A stretch of DNA of 64,000 bases from DASQFQ01 sp963722815. GTDB taxonomy: Bacteria; Actinomycetota; Thermoleophilia; Solirubrobacterales; Solirubrobacteraceae. This document shows positions 8,542-17,424 of this stretch, piece after piece. Position 1 is the first letter of the stretch; each line of letters opens with the position of its first letter. Location of the stretch: assembly GCA_963722815.1 (NCBI GenBank), contig CAVROM010000001.1, positions 62,001-126,000 on the forward strand, written 5' to 3'. A model generated the notes under the pieces. That model was not told the origin of the DNA. It made no database searches and saw nothing but the letters and a program-made list of their open reading frames with translations. A program made the position numbers and the translations under genes.

Positions 8542-9462
8542 ATGAGCGATACCGCCCCCCGCACCGAGCGCACCGACTACCAGGCGACCACCGACCCCGC
8601 GCTGATGGCCTCCGCCGACCGGGGCCAGTCGCAGCTGCTCGACTACGGGCAGCTCTACGCGCTGTGGGAGCGCCAGCAGTGGGCGACGCAGGACATCGAC
8701 TTCACGCAGGACCGGATCGACTGGCACGAGCGGATCGACGCCGAGGAGCGCTTCCAGCGCATGTACGGGCTGTCGTCGTTCTTCATCGGCGAGCAGCGGG
8801 TCGCCGCCGAGCTCGGGCCGATGATGCGGGCGGCGCCGCAGGAGGACATGCGGCTCTTCCTCTGCACGCAGATCGCCGACGAGGCGCGCCACGTCGCGTT
8901 CTTCGACCGCTTCTACGCCGAGGTCGGCGTGCTCGAGTCGGACAACCTCGCCGACCGGCTGGAGGAGAACGTCCAGTACATCAACAAGGAGTTCGGCGTC
9001 CTCTTCGACGAGATGCTGCACTCGCGGGTCGACCGGCTGGCCGTGGAGCCCGAGGACCTCGAGACGCTGGTCGAGACCGTGACGATCTACCACATGGTCA
9101 TCGAGGGCATGCTCGCCCTCACCGGCCAGCACTTCATCATGGACTACAACGAGCGGGTGGGGACGCTGCCGGGGTTCGTCGAGGGCTTCACGAAGGTCGC
9201 GCGCGACGAGCACCGCCACGTCGCGTTCGGCGCGCGCTTCCTGCGCGACATGGCACAGCGCGACCCGCGCTACATCGACGCGATCCAGCGGACGCTCGTC
9301 GAGGTTGGCCCGGTCGCGGACGCCGTCTTGAAGCCGCCGTGGATGGAGGGCGACGACGACGAGCAGACGCTGTTCGGCGTGTCGGTCGCCGAGACGCGCG
9401 CGTTCGCGATGAAGGCGCTGGAGCGGCGGATGAAGGTCATCGGCCTGCTGCAGGCCGCATGA
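8542..9462 (+). CDS. R2-like ligand-binding oxidase (R2lox family)
   Basis: A 306-aa ferritin-like protein of the ribonucleotide-reductase R2 superfamily. The six metal ligands fit as E84 (FIGEQRV), E114 and H117 (DEARH), E188 (VIEGML), and E223 and H226 (DEHRH). V87 lies three residues after E84, and Y183 lies five before E188. This is the spacing of the Val and Tyr that form the ether cross-link in mycobacterial R2lox (Rv0233), so this is R2lox rather than a true NrdB. Such proteins bind a mixed Mn/Fe centre and a long-chain fatty acid, and their reaction in vivo is unknown. The stop overlaps the CsaA-like gene (ATGA). Confidence 0.85.
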   Translation: MSDTAPRTERTDYQATTDPALMASADRGQSQLLDYGQLYALWERQQWATQDIDFTQDRIDWHERIDAEERFQRMYGLSSFFIGEQRVAAELGPMMRAAPQEDMRLFLCTQIADEARHVAFFDRFYAEVGVLESDNLADRLEENVQYINKEFGVLFDEMLHSRVDRLAVEPEDLETLVETVTIYHMVIEGMLALTGQHFIMDYNERVGTLPGFVEGFTKVARDEHRHVAFGARFLRDMAQRDPRYIDAIQRTLVEVGPVADAVLKPPWMEGDDDEQTLFGVSVAETRAFAMKALERRMKVIGLLQAA

Positions 9463-9797
9463 CCGAGATCGACTTCGATCAGTTCCTGGCGGTCGACATG
9501 CGGGTCGGCCGCGTGACGGCGGTCGACGACTTCCCCGAGGCGCGCAAGCCGCGCCTGGAAGCTGACGATCGACTTCGGGTCGGAGATCGGGACCAAGCGC
9601 TCGTCGGCGCAGATCATCGAGTACTCGCGGGAGGAGCTCGAGGGCCGGCTCGTCGTCGCGGTGGTCAACTTCCCGCCGCGCCAGATCGGCCCGTTCATGT
9701 CCGAGGTGCTGACGCTCGGTGCGTCCGACGAGGACGGCCGGATCATCCTGCTGCGGCCCGACGCCGACGTGCCCGTCGGCGCGCGGATCCGACTGAC
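9459..9797 (+). CDS. CsaA-like tRNA-binding domain protein (frame broken)
   Basis: The N-terminus (FDQFLAVDMRVGRVTAVDDF) and C-terminus (VVNFPPRQIGPFMSEVLTLG, GRIILLRPDADVPVGARI) are those of CsaA/EMAP-II-like tRNA-binding proteins, which act as dimers and have been described as export chaperones. The middle is out of frame. Removing one C near 9556 (CGCGCCTGG to CGCGCTGG) gives KLTIDFGSEIGTKRSSAQI, and the rest follows. The ATG overlaps the R2lox stop (ATGA). The true stop is uncertain: as written the frame continues into the Ser/Ala-rich antisense of the neighbouring gene, so another indel near 9790 is likely. The end given is the nearest TGA. Confidence 0.7.
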
Positions 9798-11312
9798 TAC
9801 GGGAGCGGCGTCGGCCTCGGCTTCGGCGTCGGGACCGGATCCGGGGTGGGATCGGGGCTGGGCGGGCGGCGCGGCGTCGGCGTCGGCGTCGGCGTGACCG
9901 TCGGGACCGGCGTGGGGCTCGGGGAGGCGGTCGGGGTGGGGCTGGGCTGCGGGCTCGGCTGCGAGGGCACCGGCGTCGGCTGGGTCTGCGGCGCCGTCTG
10001 GCCGGGCGGCAGCGCGCCGCCGCCGGGCTGGGTCGAGCCGGTGGTGTCGGTCGGCACCGCGGTGTCGCCCTCGCGCTGCTCGCGCAGCGGGGTCACGGCG
10101 GCGACGAGCGTGCCGTCCTTGACGGCGGTCTTCTTCGGCGTGGCGGGCTTCTTGGCCGCGGCGCTGCTTGTCGGTCTTGCGAACCGCGCGCTCGTGGCGG
10201 GCGGGCTTGGTGGCGGTCGGCTGCGGCGCGGAGTTGATGGCGACCGGCGCCGAGCGCGCGTTGTTGACGACGGGGCGCCGGGGTCGCGGCGGCGGCGATC
10301 GCCTGCGACGGGCTTCGAACGGTCGACCGCGACGTGCTTCGCCTCGACGGCGCCGGCGGTGACGATCGCGGCGGCGGCGAGGCCGGCGGCGGCCTTCGTG
10401 GCCAGCGGCGCTCGCGCCGGCCTGCAGCGCGCCACCGGCGGCGGCGCCCGCGGCGGCCGTCCCGCCGCCCGCGGCGGCGGCGGTGCCGCCGCTGGCCGCG
10501 GCGGTGGTGCCGAGGTGGGCGAGCAGCGTCTTCTTGAGCAGCAGCAGCGGCGCGACCGGGAAGACCGCGGCGAGCGCCTTGTTGGTCTCGCGCAGCTGCT
10601 TGCGGAAGGCCGTGCAGCGGTCGCAGGTGCGCAGGTGGCGGCGGACGGGCGCGCTCGTGCGGCGCAGCCCCTCGGCGACCTCGCCCAGCTCGTCGCGGAC
10701 CTCCTCGCAGGTCAGCAGCCGAGCCTCGGCGGCCTCGGCGAGCGACACGCGCGCACGCACGAGCAGCGACTTGACCGACGGCACGGTGGTCTCCATCGCC
10801 TCGGCGATCTGCTCGTAGGAGAGCGCGTCGATCTCGCGCAGCAGCAGCGCGGTGCGCTGCGTCTCCGGTAGGTCCTGCACGTCGGAGACGAGCAGCCGGA
10901 ACTCCTCGCGCTTGTGGACCTTGTCGGCCGTCGTGGTGCCGCCCTCGGACAGGTGGACGTCCATCGAGTCCACGCCGACCGCCTGCGTGCGCCGCAGGTG
11001 GTTCAGCGAGCGGTTGCGCGCGATCCGGTACAGCCACGGCCGCACGTTGATCGGCCGGTCGTCGGCGAGCATCGCGTTGAAGGCGGCCGCGAACACCTCC
11101 TGCAGCACGTCCTCCGCGTCCTCCTTCGAGGACAGCATGTGCCGGCAGAACGCGAGCAGGCGCGACTGATACCGCGCCACGAGCGCCTCGAAGGCAGCCT
11201 GATTCCCACGCCGTACGAGCGCGACGAGACGCTCGTCCGACTGCAATCTGAGCAGCGGCGAACGACCGTGGAGGCCGGCAGAGCCGGCGTGTTGGAGGGC
11301 TGAAGCTTCCAC
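9797..11312 (-). CDS. ECF sigma factor with fused zinc-finger, membrane segment and Pro/Thr-rich tail (frame broken)
   Basis: The first part is an ECF sigma factor: region 2 has FEALVARYQSRLLAFCRHML and DAEDVLQEVFAAAF, and region 4 has LPETQRTALLLREIDALSYE then TTVPSVKSLLVRARVSL. A C-terminal zinc-binding piece follows (HLRTCDRCTAFRKQL), then LLLLKKTLLAHLG, an Ala/Gly-rich linker, a likely membrane helix (AAAGLAAAAIVTAGAV) and a long Pro/Thr/Ser tail. The fused anti-sigma-like extension suggests autoregulation at the membrane. One extra G near 10406, absent from the second copy of this gene, breaks the frame. At least two more shifts occur between 10150 and 10290. The GTG at 11310-11312 is shared with the second copy. 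Confidence 0.75.
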
Positions 11313-11380
11313 GCGTGAAGAAGACCTGCGCTCGTAGAACCGACGAGCGACGGCGAAGTTGCTCCTATCCAGGGTAGCCG
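10364..11380. repeat. Repeat copy 1: sigma-gene promoter plus N-terminal coding part
   Basis: This segment of about 1,017 bp is almost identical to 11606-12620. It includes the region upstream of the sigma gene and its coding sequence up to the membrane helix. The two copies differ at scattered single bases, so they are separate loci rather than a simple assembly echo. Copy 1 continues into the native Pro/Thr-rich tail. Confidence 0.9.
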
Positions 11381-12550
11381 TCAGCTCTTAGCGCCGATAA
11401 AGGTGTCCAGGATTGCCACATCCGCCTTGCGCGCGACCGCGATGTCCTTCTCGTTCGGGCGCGTCCAGCGGATGCCCAGCCGATCGAGGTGCTCGCACAA
11501 AATCGCCTTGATGTCGTCAGAGCGGTTGGCGAACGAGTAGCGCGTGTAGCGGTACGTCCTTCCGCGCCGCCTCACCACGGCGACGTAGCGGGACCCATCC
11601 GAGTGGATCGCGGCAGCGGCGAGGCCGGCGGCGGCCTTCGTGGCGAGCGCGCTCGCGCCGGCCTGCAGCGCGCCACCGGCGGCGGCGCCCGCGGCCGTCC
11701 CGCCGCCCGCGGCGGCGGCGGTGCCGCCGCTGGCCGCGGCGGTGGTGCCGAGGTGGGCGAGCAGCGTCTTCTTGAGCAGCAATAGCGGCGCGACCGGGAA
11801 GACCGCGGCGAGCGCCTTGTTGGTCTCGCGCAGCTGCTTGCGGAAGGCCGTGCAGCGGTCGCAGGTGCGCAGGTGCCGGCGGACGGGCGCGCTCGTGCGG
11901 CGCAGCCCCTCGGCGACCTCACCCAGCTCGTCGCGCACCTCCTCGCACGTCAGCAGGCGAGCCTCGGCGGCTTCGGCGAGCGACACCCGCGCGCGCACCA
12001 GGAGCGACTTGACCGACGGCACGGTGGTCTCCATCGCGTCGGCGATCTGCTCGTAGGAGAGCGCATCGATCTCGCGCAGCAGCAGCGCGGTCCGCTGCGT
12101 CTCCGGCAGGTCCTGCACGTCGGAGACGAGCAGCCGGAACTCCTCGCGCTTGTGGACCTTGTCGGCCGTCGTGGTGCCGCCCTCGGACAGGTGGACGTCC
12201 ATCGAGTCCACCCCGACCGCCTGCGTGCGCCGCAGGTGGTTCAGCGAGCGGTTGCGGGCGATCCGGTACAGCCACGGCCGCACGTTGATCGGCCGGTCGT
12301 CGGCGAGCATCGCGTTGAACGCGGCCGCGAACACCTCCTGCAGCACGTCCTCCGCGTCCTCCTTCGAGGACAGCATGTGCCGGCAGAACGCGAGCAGGCG
12401 CGACTGGTACCGCGCCACGAGCGCCTCGAAGGCAGCCTGATTCCCACGCCGTACGAGCGCGACGAGACGTTCGTCCGACTGCAATCTGAGCAGCGGCGAA
12501 CGACCGTGAAGGCCGGCAGAGCCGGCGTGTTGGAGGGCTGAAGCTTCCAC
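11381..12550 (-). CDS. Chimeric protein: ECF sigma factor fused to C-terminal part of a LAGLIDADG-type endonuclease
   Basis: Residues 1 to about 315 repeat the neighbouring ECF sigma factor almost exactly, including regions 2 and 4, the HLRTCDRC zinc motif and the Ala/Gly linker. At AAAAI the sequence switches to about 74 residues beginning IHSDGSRYVAVVRRRG and containing TRYSFANRSDDIKAILCEHL, LGIRWTRPN and LDTFIGAKS. This pattern is the C-terminal part of LAGLIDADG-like homing endonucleases common in Actinobacteria. The frame is intact across the junction. The sigma part keeps its promoter copy and could be expressed, but it lacks the membrane segment and tail, so a soluble deregulated sigma factor is possible. 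Confidence 0.75.
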   Translation of the reverse strand: MEASALQHAGSAGLHGRSPLLRLQSDERLVALVRRGNQAAFEALVARYQSRLLAFCRHMLSSKEDAEDVLQEVFAAAFNAMLADDRPINVRPWLYRIARNRSLNHLRRTQAVGVDSMDVHLSEGGTTTADKVHKREEFRLLVSDVQDLPETQRTALLLREIDALSYEQIADAMETTVPSVKSLLVRARVSLAEAAEARLLTCEEVRDELGEVAEGLRRTSAPVRRHLRTCDRCTAFRKQLRETNKALAAVFPVAPLLLLKKTLLAHLGTTAAASGGTAAAAGGGTAAGAAAGGALQAGASALATKAAAGLAAAAIHSDGSRYVAVVRRRGRTYRYTRYSFANRSDDIKAILCEHLDRLGIRWTRPNEKDIAVARKADVAILDTFIGAKS

Positions 12551-12620
12551 GCGTGAAGAAAGACCTGCGTTCGTACAAACCGACGAGCGACGGCGAAGTT
12601 GCTCCAATCCAGGGTAGCCG
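11606..12620. repeat. Repeat copy 2: duplicated sigma promoter and N-terminal coding part
   Basis: Near-identical to 10364-11380. Between the two copies lie 225 bp (11381-11605) that hold only the endonuclease tail. The tail's stop codon begins exactly at the boundary with copy 1, and the left junction shares a few bases (GATCG) with the tail. Confidence 0.9.
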
Positions 12621-12643
12621 AGCACAATTAGAGTTCCTTATTG

Positions 12644-12729
12644 GCCCGGGTGGCGAAATCTGGTGATACGCGACCGGCTTAAACCCGGTTGTCCGAAAGG
12701 GCGTGTGGGTTCGAGTCCCACCCCGGGCA
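12644..12729 (+). tRNA. tRNA-Leu (UAA anticodon)
   Basis: A complete class II tRNA of 86 nt. The acceptor stem is GCCCGGG/CCCGGGC, the anticodon stem ACCGG/CCGGT with loop CTTAAAC, and the variable arm runs TGTCCGAAAGGGCG. The T arm is GTGGG-TTCGAGT-CCCAC, and the discriminator is A with no encoded CCA. The anticodon at 12680-12682 is TAA and reads the UUA codon, which is very rare in high-GC actinomycetes (the bldA-type tRNA). The gene lies directly after the duplicated sigma segment and abuts the ltrA stop. Confidence 0.92.
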
Positions 12730-13932
12730 CTACTGCGCTTGTGCGTCCCGCTCCCGCTCGCGCCGGTCGGGCGGGAGGAAGCGCGCGAGCGCGTCGTCGT
12801 CGCTCGTGTCGGTGCGCGTGGTGAGCGCCGCGACCATGAGCACCCACCCGGTCAGGAGCCACAGGTAGGCGGAGCCGTCGAGGCCGTGGAACAGCGGGGC
12901 GAGCGCGAACGTCGCGACCACGAGCAGCACGCGCACGGGCGCCGGCACGCGGCCCGAGCCCATGCGGATCACGCGGGTGCCGAGCATGTAGAGCGCCACG
13001 CCGGCGCAGGCGAAGCCGTAGGCGATCCGCGGCGGGTCGTCCTCGAGCAGCAGCCCGACGCCCGACGCCGTGATCAGCAGCGCGAAGGCCGGCAGCATGT
13101 GGCCGACGGCGAAGATCGCGCGCGCCATCGTCGGCGAGCCGCCCGACAGCTCGAGCACGCGCAGGTTCACGTCCGCCACGGAATCGAAGTACAGCCACCA
13201 CAACGCGCCGGCCAGCACCATCGCGGCGACCAGCGCCGTCCAGCCACCGGCGGTGTCGACGTGCAGCGCCGCTCCGGACTGGCCCGCCTCGACCATCACC
13301 TCGCCGAGCAGGATGATCAGGAAGAGCCCGAAGCGCTCGGCGAAGTGATGCGCGTCGAGCGCCTCGGCCGGGTCGGCCGGCGCCAGCTCGCTCCAGTCGT
13401 GCGTGTCGCGCGCGCGGCGCGTCGCCTCGCGGTCCTCGTTGAGCATCGCGCCCGACTCGAGGCCGATCCCGATCACCCACAGGACGTACGTGAACGGCTC
13501 GGGCACCCACGCCGAGACGAGGAACAGCAGCGCCGACGTCAGCAGCGCGCGGGTGATCCGCAGCTGTAGCAGCTGCGTGCGCCCGCCCGCCTGCCCGTTC
13601 GCCACCGCCAGCACGAGCCGCGTGACCGCGAGGCTGATCGCGAACACCGTGACGTCGCCCGTCGAGGCCGGCTCGACCGCGACCGCCGCCACCCCCGCCG
13701 GCACGCTGCCGGCGAGGAACAGCAGGCGCTGCAGCGGGGCGTCCGCGCCGTGGCGGTTGTAGAGCACCGCGAACCCCACCCACGTCCACCACAACACGAA
13801 GAACAGCCCGAGCGCGACCCACACGCTGTGCATCTCCGGCTCGGCGACGATGAGGTGCGCGATCTGCCCGATCGCGAGCACGAACACGAGGTCGAGGTAG
13901 AGCTCCACCCACGAGACGCGCTTGCCCTCCAT
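12730..13932 (-). CDS. ltrA: Low-temperature-requirement A (LtrA) family membrane protein
   Basis: A 400-aa protein with about ten to twelve hydrophobic helices. It starts MEGKRVSWVELYLDLVFVLA, the diagnostic LtrA opening, and contains LFFVLWWTWVGFAVLYNRHG, HHFAERFGLFLIILLGEVMV and ALWWLYFD. The family sits in the inner membrane. It was named from a Listeria cold-growth mutant and has no established biochemical function. The ATG at 13930-13932 matches the family N-terminus; a longer in-frame extension has no similarity. The stop codon (complement of 12730-12732) begins one base after the convergent tRNA-Leu. Confidence 0.87.
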   Translation of the reverse strand: MEGKRVSWVELYLDLVFVLAIGQIAHLIVAEPEMHSVWVALGLFFVLWWTWVGFAVLYNRHGADAPLQRLLFLAGSVPAGVAAVAVEPASTGDVTVFAISLAVTRLVLAVANGQAGGRTQLLQLRITRALLTSALLFLVSAWVPEPFTYVLWVIGIGLESGAMLNEDREATRRARDTHDWSELAPADPAEALDAHHFAERFGLFLIILLGEVMVEAGQSGAALHVDTAGGWTALVAAMVLAGALWWLYFDSVADVNLRVLELSGGSPTMARAIFAVGHMLPAFALLITASGVGLLLEDDPPRIAYGFACAGVALYMLGTRVIRMGSGRVPAPVRVLLVVATFALAPLFHGLDGSAYLWLLTGWVLMVAALTTRTDTSDDDALARFLPPDRRERERDAQAQ

Positions 13933-13998
13933 GGGAGAAGTATGCGTGCGTACCCCGTTGCGTTTGCTCAAGAAATCCGAAAGGGTAGGTCGACCCCC

Positions 13999-14211
13999 AT
14001 GGACGCCATTCGCTCGATGCGGCTGCAAGCGGTCCGCTGCACACAGTGCGGCGACGCGCGCTGGAGCTTGTTCTCCTCCGCCGATCCCGCGAAGCCCTGC
14101 GACCTCTGCGGCGGGGAGATGAAGCCCGAGCGTCGCATGCCGGGCTCCGGCCCCCGCCGGCTCCCCCGCGAGCGCCGCAGCGCGCCGCAGCGCCCCTCCC
14201 TCACCGGCTGA
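13999..14211 (+). CDS. Small zinc-ribbon protein
   Basis: A 70-aa protein with two CxxC pairs (CTQC and CDLC) separated by 17 residues, forming a probable single zinc ribbon, followed by a basic Arg/Pro-rich tail. No function can be assigned. It lies in the gap between ltrA (divergent, 66 bp) and the mce operon. Clear upstream spacing and ordinary codon use support it as real. Confidence 0.55.
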   Translation: MDAIRSMRLQAVRCTQCGDARWSLFSSADPAKPCDLCGGEMKPERRMPGSGPRRLPRERRSAPQRPSLTG

Positions 14212-14401
14212 CCCCTCGGCGTCGCGGCCCAGCGGGCCGCCACGTTGAGCTTGTGTTAGGTGCATTGGGCGAGGGCCAAGGAACTTCGGGATGCGGGTAC
14301 CCCTCTCCCCCGTGACGCACCAACTTGCTGTGTGACGCCGATCACCGATGACCGCAAGTTCTGCGGCCGCGTCTCGTTCGAAGTCTCGGGGAATCGGAGG
14401 A

Positions 14402-15799
14402 ATGCGACTCACGGGGGATCTCATCGTTCGCGCGGCGGCCTCGGCCGCCGTTCTTGTCGTGGCCGTCGCGGTGGCGGTCACGCTGCTCGGTGGGCCCGGC
14501 GGCGGCTACACGGTCAAGGCCGACTTCCAGAACGCCGCACAGCTGGTCAAGGGCAACCTCGTCCAGACCGGCGGCGCGCCCGTGGGAAAGGTCACGAACA
14601 TCGACCTGACGCCCGACGGCCAGGCGCGGGTCACGATGAAGATCAAGGACGACTACGCGCCGCTGCGCCGCGGCACGCTCGCGACCGTCCGCCAGGCCTC
14701 GCTCTCCGGCGTCGCCAACCGCTACATCGACCTCCGCATGGCGCCGCAGGCGGCTAAGAAGATCCCCGACGGCGGCGTCATCGGGCAGGACTCCACGACG
14801 ACCGCGGTCGACCTCGACCAGGTCTTCAACACCTTCGACCCCGAGACGCGCAAGGCACTCCAGGGCGTCATCAAGGGCTCGGCCAACCAGTTCAAGGGCA
14901 AGGGCAAGGAGTTCAACGAGGGCATCGCCTACCTCAACCCGTCGCTCGCCGCCTCGAGCCGCCTGTTCCGCGAGATCAACCGCGACACCCCTCTGCTCGA
15001 GCGCTTCATCGTCTCCTCCTCCCAGCTCGTCACCGACATCGCCGACCGCCACGACGACCTCGCCGGCCTCGTCGACGACCTCGCCACCACGACCACCGCG
15101 ATCGGGAACCAGAGCCAGGCGCTGTCCGAGTCGATCGGCCGCCTGCCGGACTTCGAGCGCCGCGCCAACACCACCTTCGTCAACCTGCGCGCCGCGCTCG
15201 ACGACCTCGACCCGCTCGTCGACGACTCCAAGCCGGTCGCGAAGAAGCTGCGCCCGTTCCTCGCCGAGCTGCGGCCGCTCGCCCGCGACGCGCGCCCGAC
15301 GATCAACGACCTCTCGAAGATCGTCAGCCGCCCCGGCGACGCCAACGACCTGATCGAGCTGACCAACCTGCAGCCGGCGCTGCGCGACGTCACCACGCGC
15401 AAGGTCAAGGTCAACGGCAAGGAGCGCGACGGCGCCTTCAAGGCCTCGCAGGACGCGCTCAAGGGCAACACGCCGGAGTTCGCGTTCTTCCGCCCGTACA
15501 CGCCGGACCTCTTGGGCTGGTTCGACGACTTCAGCCACTCCGGCGTCTATGACGCGCTCGGCGCCGTCTCGCGCGTCGCCATCCACGCCAACGCGTTCGC
15601 GCTCACCGGCGCGGGCGGCGCCGGCCAGTTCGAGGTCATCCCGCCGGAGCTCCGCGGCAAGGCGCTGGAGGCCACGCTCGATCGCGAGCAGAACAACCGC
15701 TGCCCTGGCGGCGGCGAGCGCAAGTCCGACGACGGCACCGGCCCGTACAAGCCCACCCCCGACTTCCCCTGCGACGCGTCGCAGGTGCTCCCCGGCTGA
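14402..15799 (+). CDS. Mce family protein, operon position 1
   Basis: A 465-aa MCE/MlaD-domain protein. An N-terminal membrane anchor (about residues 8-29) is followed by the MCE beta-barrel domain (about 35-112), seen in YTVKADFQNAAQLVKGNLVQ, GAPVGKVTNIDL and YIDLR. A long helical segment (about 130-330) follows, then a C-terminal region with Cys residues. Mce proteins assemble as hexamers that carry lipids through the cell envelope to a YrbE permease. The ATG at 14402 has GGAGG only one base away, so an in-frame ATG at 14348 is an alternative. The TGATG overlap couples it to the next gene. The 190 bp upstream should hold the operon promoter. Confidence 0.88.
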   Translation: MRLTGDLIVRAAASAAVLVVAVAVAVTLLGGPGGGYTVKADFQNAAQLVKGNLVQTGGAPVGKVTNIDLTPDGQARVTMKIKDDYAPLRRGTLATVRQASLSGVANRYIDLRMAPQAAKKIPDGGVIGQDSTTTAVDLDQVFNTFDPETRKALQGVIKGSANQFKGKGKEFNEGIAYLNPSLAASSRLFREINRDTPLLERFIVSSSQLVTDIADRHDDLAGLVDDLATTTTAIGNQSQALSESIGRLPDFERRANTTFVNLRAALDDLDPLVDDSKPVAKKLRPFLAELRPLARDARPTINDLSKIVSRPGDANDLIELTNLQPALRDVTTRKVKVNGKERDGAFKASQDALKGNTPEFAFFRPYTPDLLGWFDDFSHSGVYDALGAVSRVAIHANAFALTGAGGAGQFEVIPPELRGKALEATLDREQNNRCPGGGERKSDDGTGPYKPTPDFPCDASQVLPG

Positions 15800-17424
15800 T
15801 GCGGCGCGTCCTGCTCGTGATCCTCATCCTGGCCGGCGCGGGCGCCTACGTGCTGACCGCGTCCGGCGCGAAGAGCGACGACGGCGGGAGCCAGTACACG
15901 GTCGAGTTCGACAACGCGTTCGGGCTCGTCAAGGGCGGCGACGTCAAGGTCGCCGGCGTGCGCGCGGGCAAGGTCTCCAAGCTCCGCCTCGACAAGAAGA
16001 CCCACAAGGCGCTGATCGACTTCAAGCTGACCGAGAAGGGCTTCGGCGACCTGCGCGAGGACAGCACCTGCGAGTCCCGCCCGCAGTCGCTGATCGGCGA
16101 GTACGTCATCGACTGCACGCCCGGCAAGTCCGCGCAGAAGCTCAAGCCCGGCGGGCTGATCCCGGTCGAGCACACCACCTCGACGATCCCCGCCGACCTG
16201 CTCGCCAACGTCATGCGCCGCCCCTACCGAGAGCGGCTGCGGATCATCCTCGACGAGCTCGGGGCCGGCGTCGGCGGCCGCTCCGACGACCTCAACGAGA
16301 CGATCCGCCGCGCCAGCCCGGGGCTGCGCGAGACCGACAAGGTGCTCGACGTCCTCGCGCGCCAGAACCAGGTGCTGAAGAACCTGACGAGCAACGCCGA
16401 CGTCGTGATCGGCGACCTCGCCGACAACAAGAAGGACGTCGGGCGCTTCATCAAGGAGACCGAGGACGTCGCGACCACCTCCGCCGAGCGCCGCCGCGAC
16501 ATCGCCGCCGGCCTGCAGCGGCTCCCGACCTTCCTGCGCGAGCTGCGGCCGACGATGGCCGAGCTCGGCGCCACCGCCGACGCCTCCACCCCGTACCTGC
16601 GCGACCTCAACGCGTCGGCCGGCCAGCTCACGCGCTTCCTCGACGACCTCGGCCCGTTCGCCGAGTCGAGCCGCCTCAACGTGCGCACGCTCGCCAAGAC
16701 GGCCGACAAGGCGCGGCCCGCGATCGCGTCCGCCAAGCCGACCGTCGCCGAGCTCACCAAGACGACGGAGGACGCACCCGAGCTCGCCAACAACCTCGCG
16801 ATCGTCCTCAAGGACCTCGACGACCGCAGCCGCGCGGTGGAGAAGGACAAGCGCTCGCCGGGCGGCCAGGGCTACACGGGCTTCGAGGCGGTCCTCCAAT
16901 ACATCTTCGACCAGATGCAGGCCATCAGCATCTACGACGAGAACGGCCACATCCTCAAGGTCAGCCTCTCCGCCTCGGAGTGCAGTGACTACCAGAACGC
17001 CGACTCCGTCAAGCGCAAGGAGAAGCAGGAGCCGGGCTTCCTCAGCCGCTGCCTCGCCGGCCTCGGCCCGAACCAGCCGGGCGTCACCACCGCCGACCCG
17101 TCCGACACCGGCGTCGACGACGTCGGCGCGCCGAGCCCGCCCTCCAAGAAGAAGACCAACAGCAAGGCCAAGCGGGAGAAGGACAAGGACAAGAGCAAGA
17201 ACGCGCCCGGCCAGCCGGACCTCAAGAAGGCACTCGAGAAGCTGCTCAAGGGCGGCGGCGGCGGGAACAAGCCGTCGGTGCCGTCGCTGCCGAACGTGAA
17301 GGTCCCGAAGCTCCCGCTCCCCAACGTCCAGACGCCGGCCGTCCCGGGCGTCACGAACGGCTCGGGCGGGCAGTCCACGCCGCCGGATCCCCAGGCCCTC
17401 CTCGACTACCTCCTGAGCCCATGA
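15799..17424 (+). CDS. Mce family protein, operon position 2
   Basis: A 541-aa MCE-domain protein. The N-terminal hydrophobic segment MRRVLLVILILAGAGAYVLT acts as anchor, and the MCE domain covers about residues 33-110 (YTVEFDNAFGLVKGGDVKVA, GVRAGKVSKLRL). Helical repeats follow to about 350. The C-terminus is unusual: a Lys-rich stretch (SKKKTNSKAKREKDKDKSK region), then GGGGG and a Pro/Val/Leu-rich tail. Such tails may span or bind the envelope. Start and stop overlap both neighbours (TGATG and ATGA). Confidence 0.88.
   Translation: MRRVLLVILILAGAGAYVLTASGAKSDDGGSQYTVEFDNAFGLVKGGDVKVAGVRAGKVSKLRLDKKTHKALIDFKLTEKGFGDLREDSTCESRPQSLIGEYVIDCTPGKSAQKLKPGGLIPVEHTTSTIPADLLANVMRRPYRERLRIILDELGAGVGGRSDDLNETIRRASPGLRETDKVLDVLARQNQVLKNLTSNADVVIGDLADNKKDVGRFIKETEDVATTSAERRRDIAAGLQRLPTFLRELRPTMAELGATADASTPYLRDLNASAGQLTRFLDDLGPFAESSRLNVRTLAKTADKARPAIASAKPTVAELTKTTEDAPELANNLAIVLKDLDDRSRAVEKDKRSPGGQGYTGFEAVLQYIFDQMQAISIYDENGHILKVSLSASECSDYQNADSVKRKEKQEPGFLSRCLAGLGPNQPGVTTADPSDTGVDDVGAPSPPSKKKTNSKAKREKDKDKSKNAPGQPDLKKALEKLLKGGGGGNKPSVPSLPNVKVPKLPLPNVQTPAVPGVTNGSGGQSTPPDPQALLDYLLSP

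Noticed and set aside
9797..10080. GTCGGCGTCGGC-rich stretch as a non-coding satellite
   Set aside because: It encodes the Pro/Thr/Ser-rich tail of the sigma protein; the periodicity reflects repeated Pro and Thr codons.
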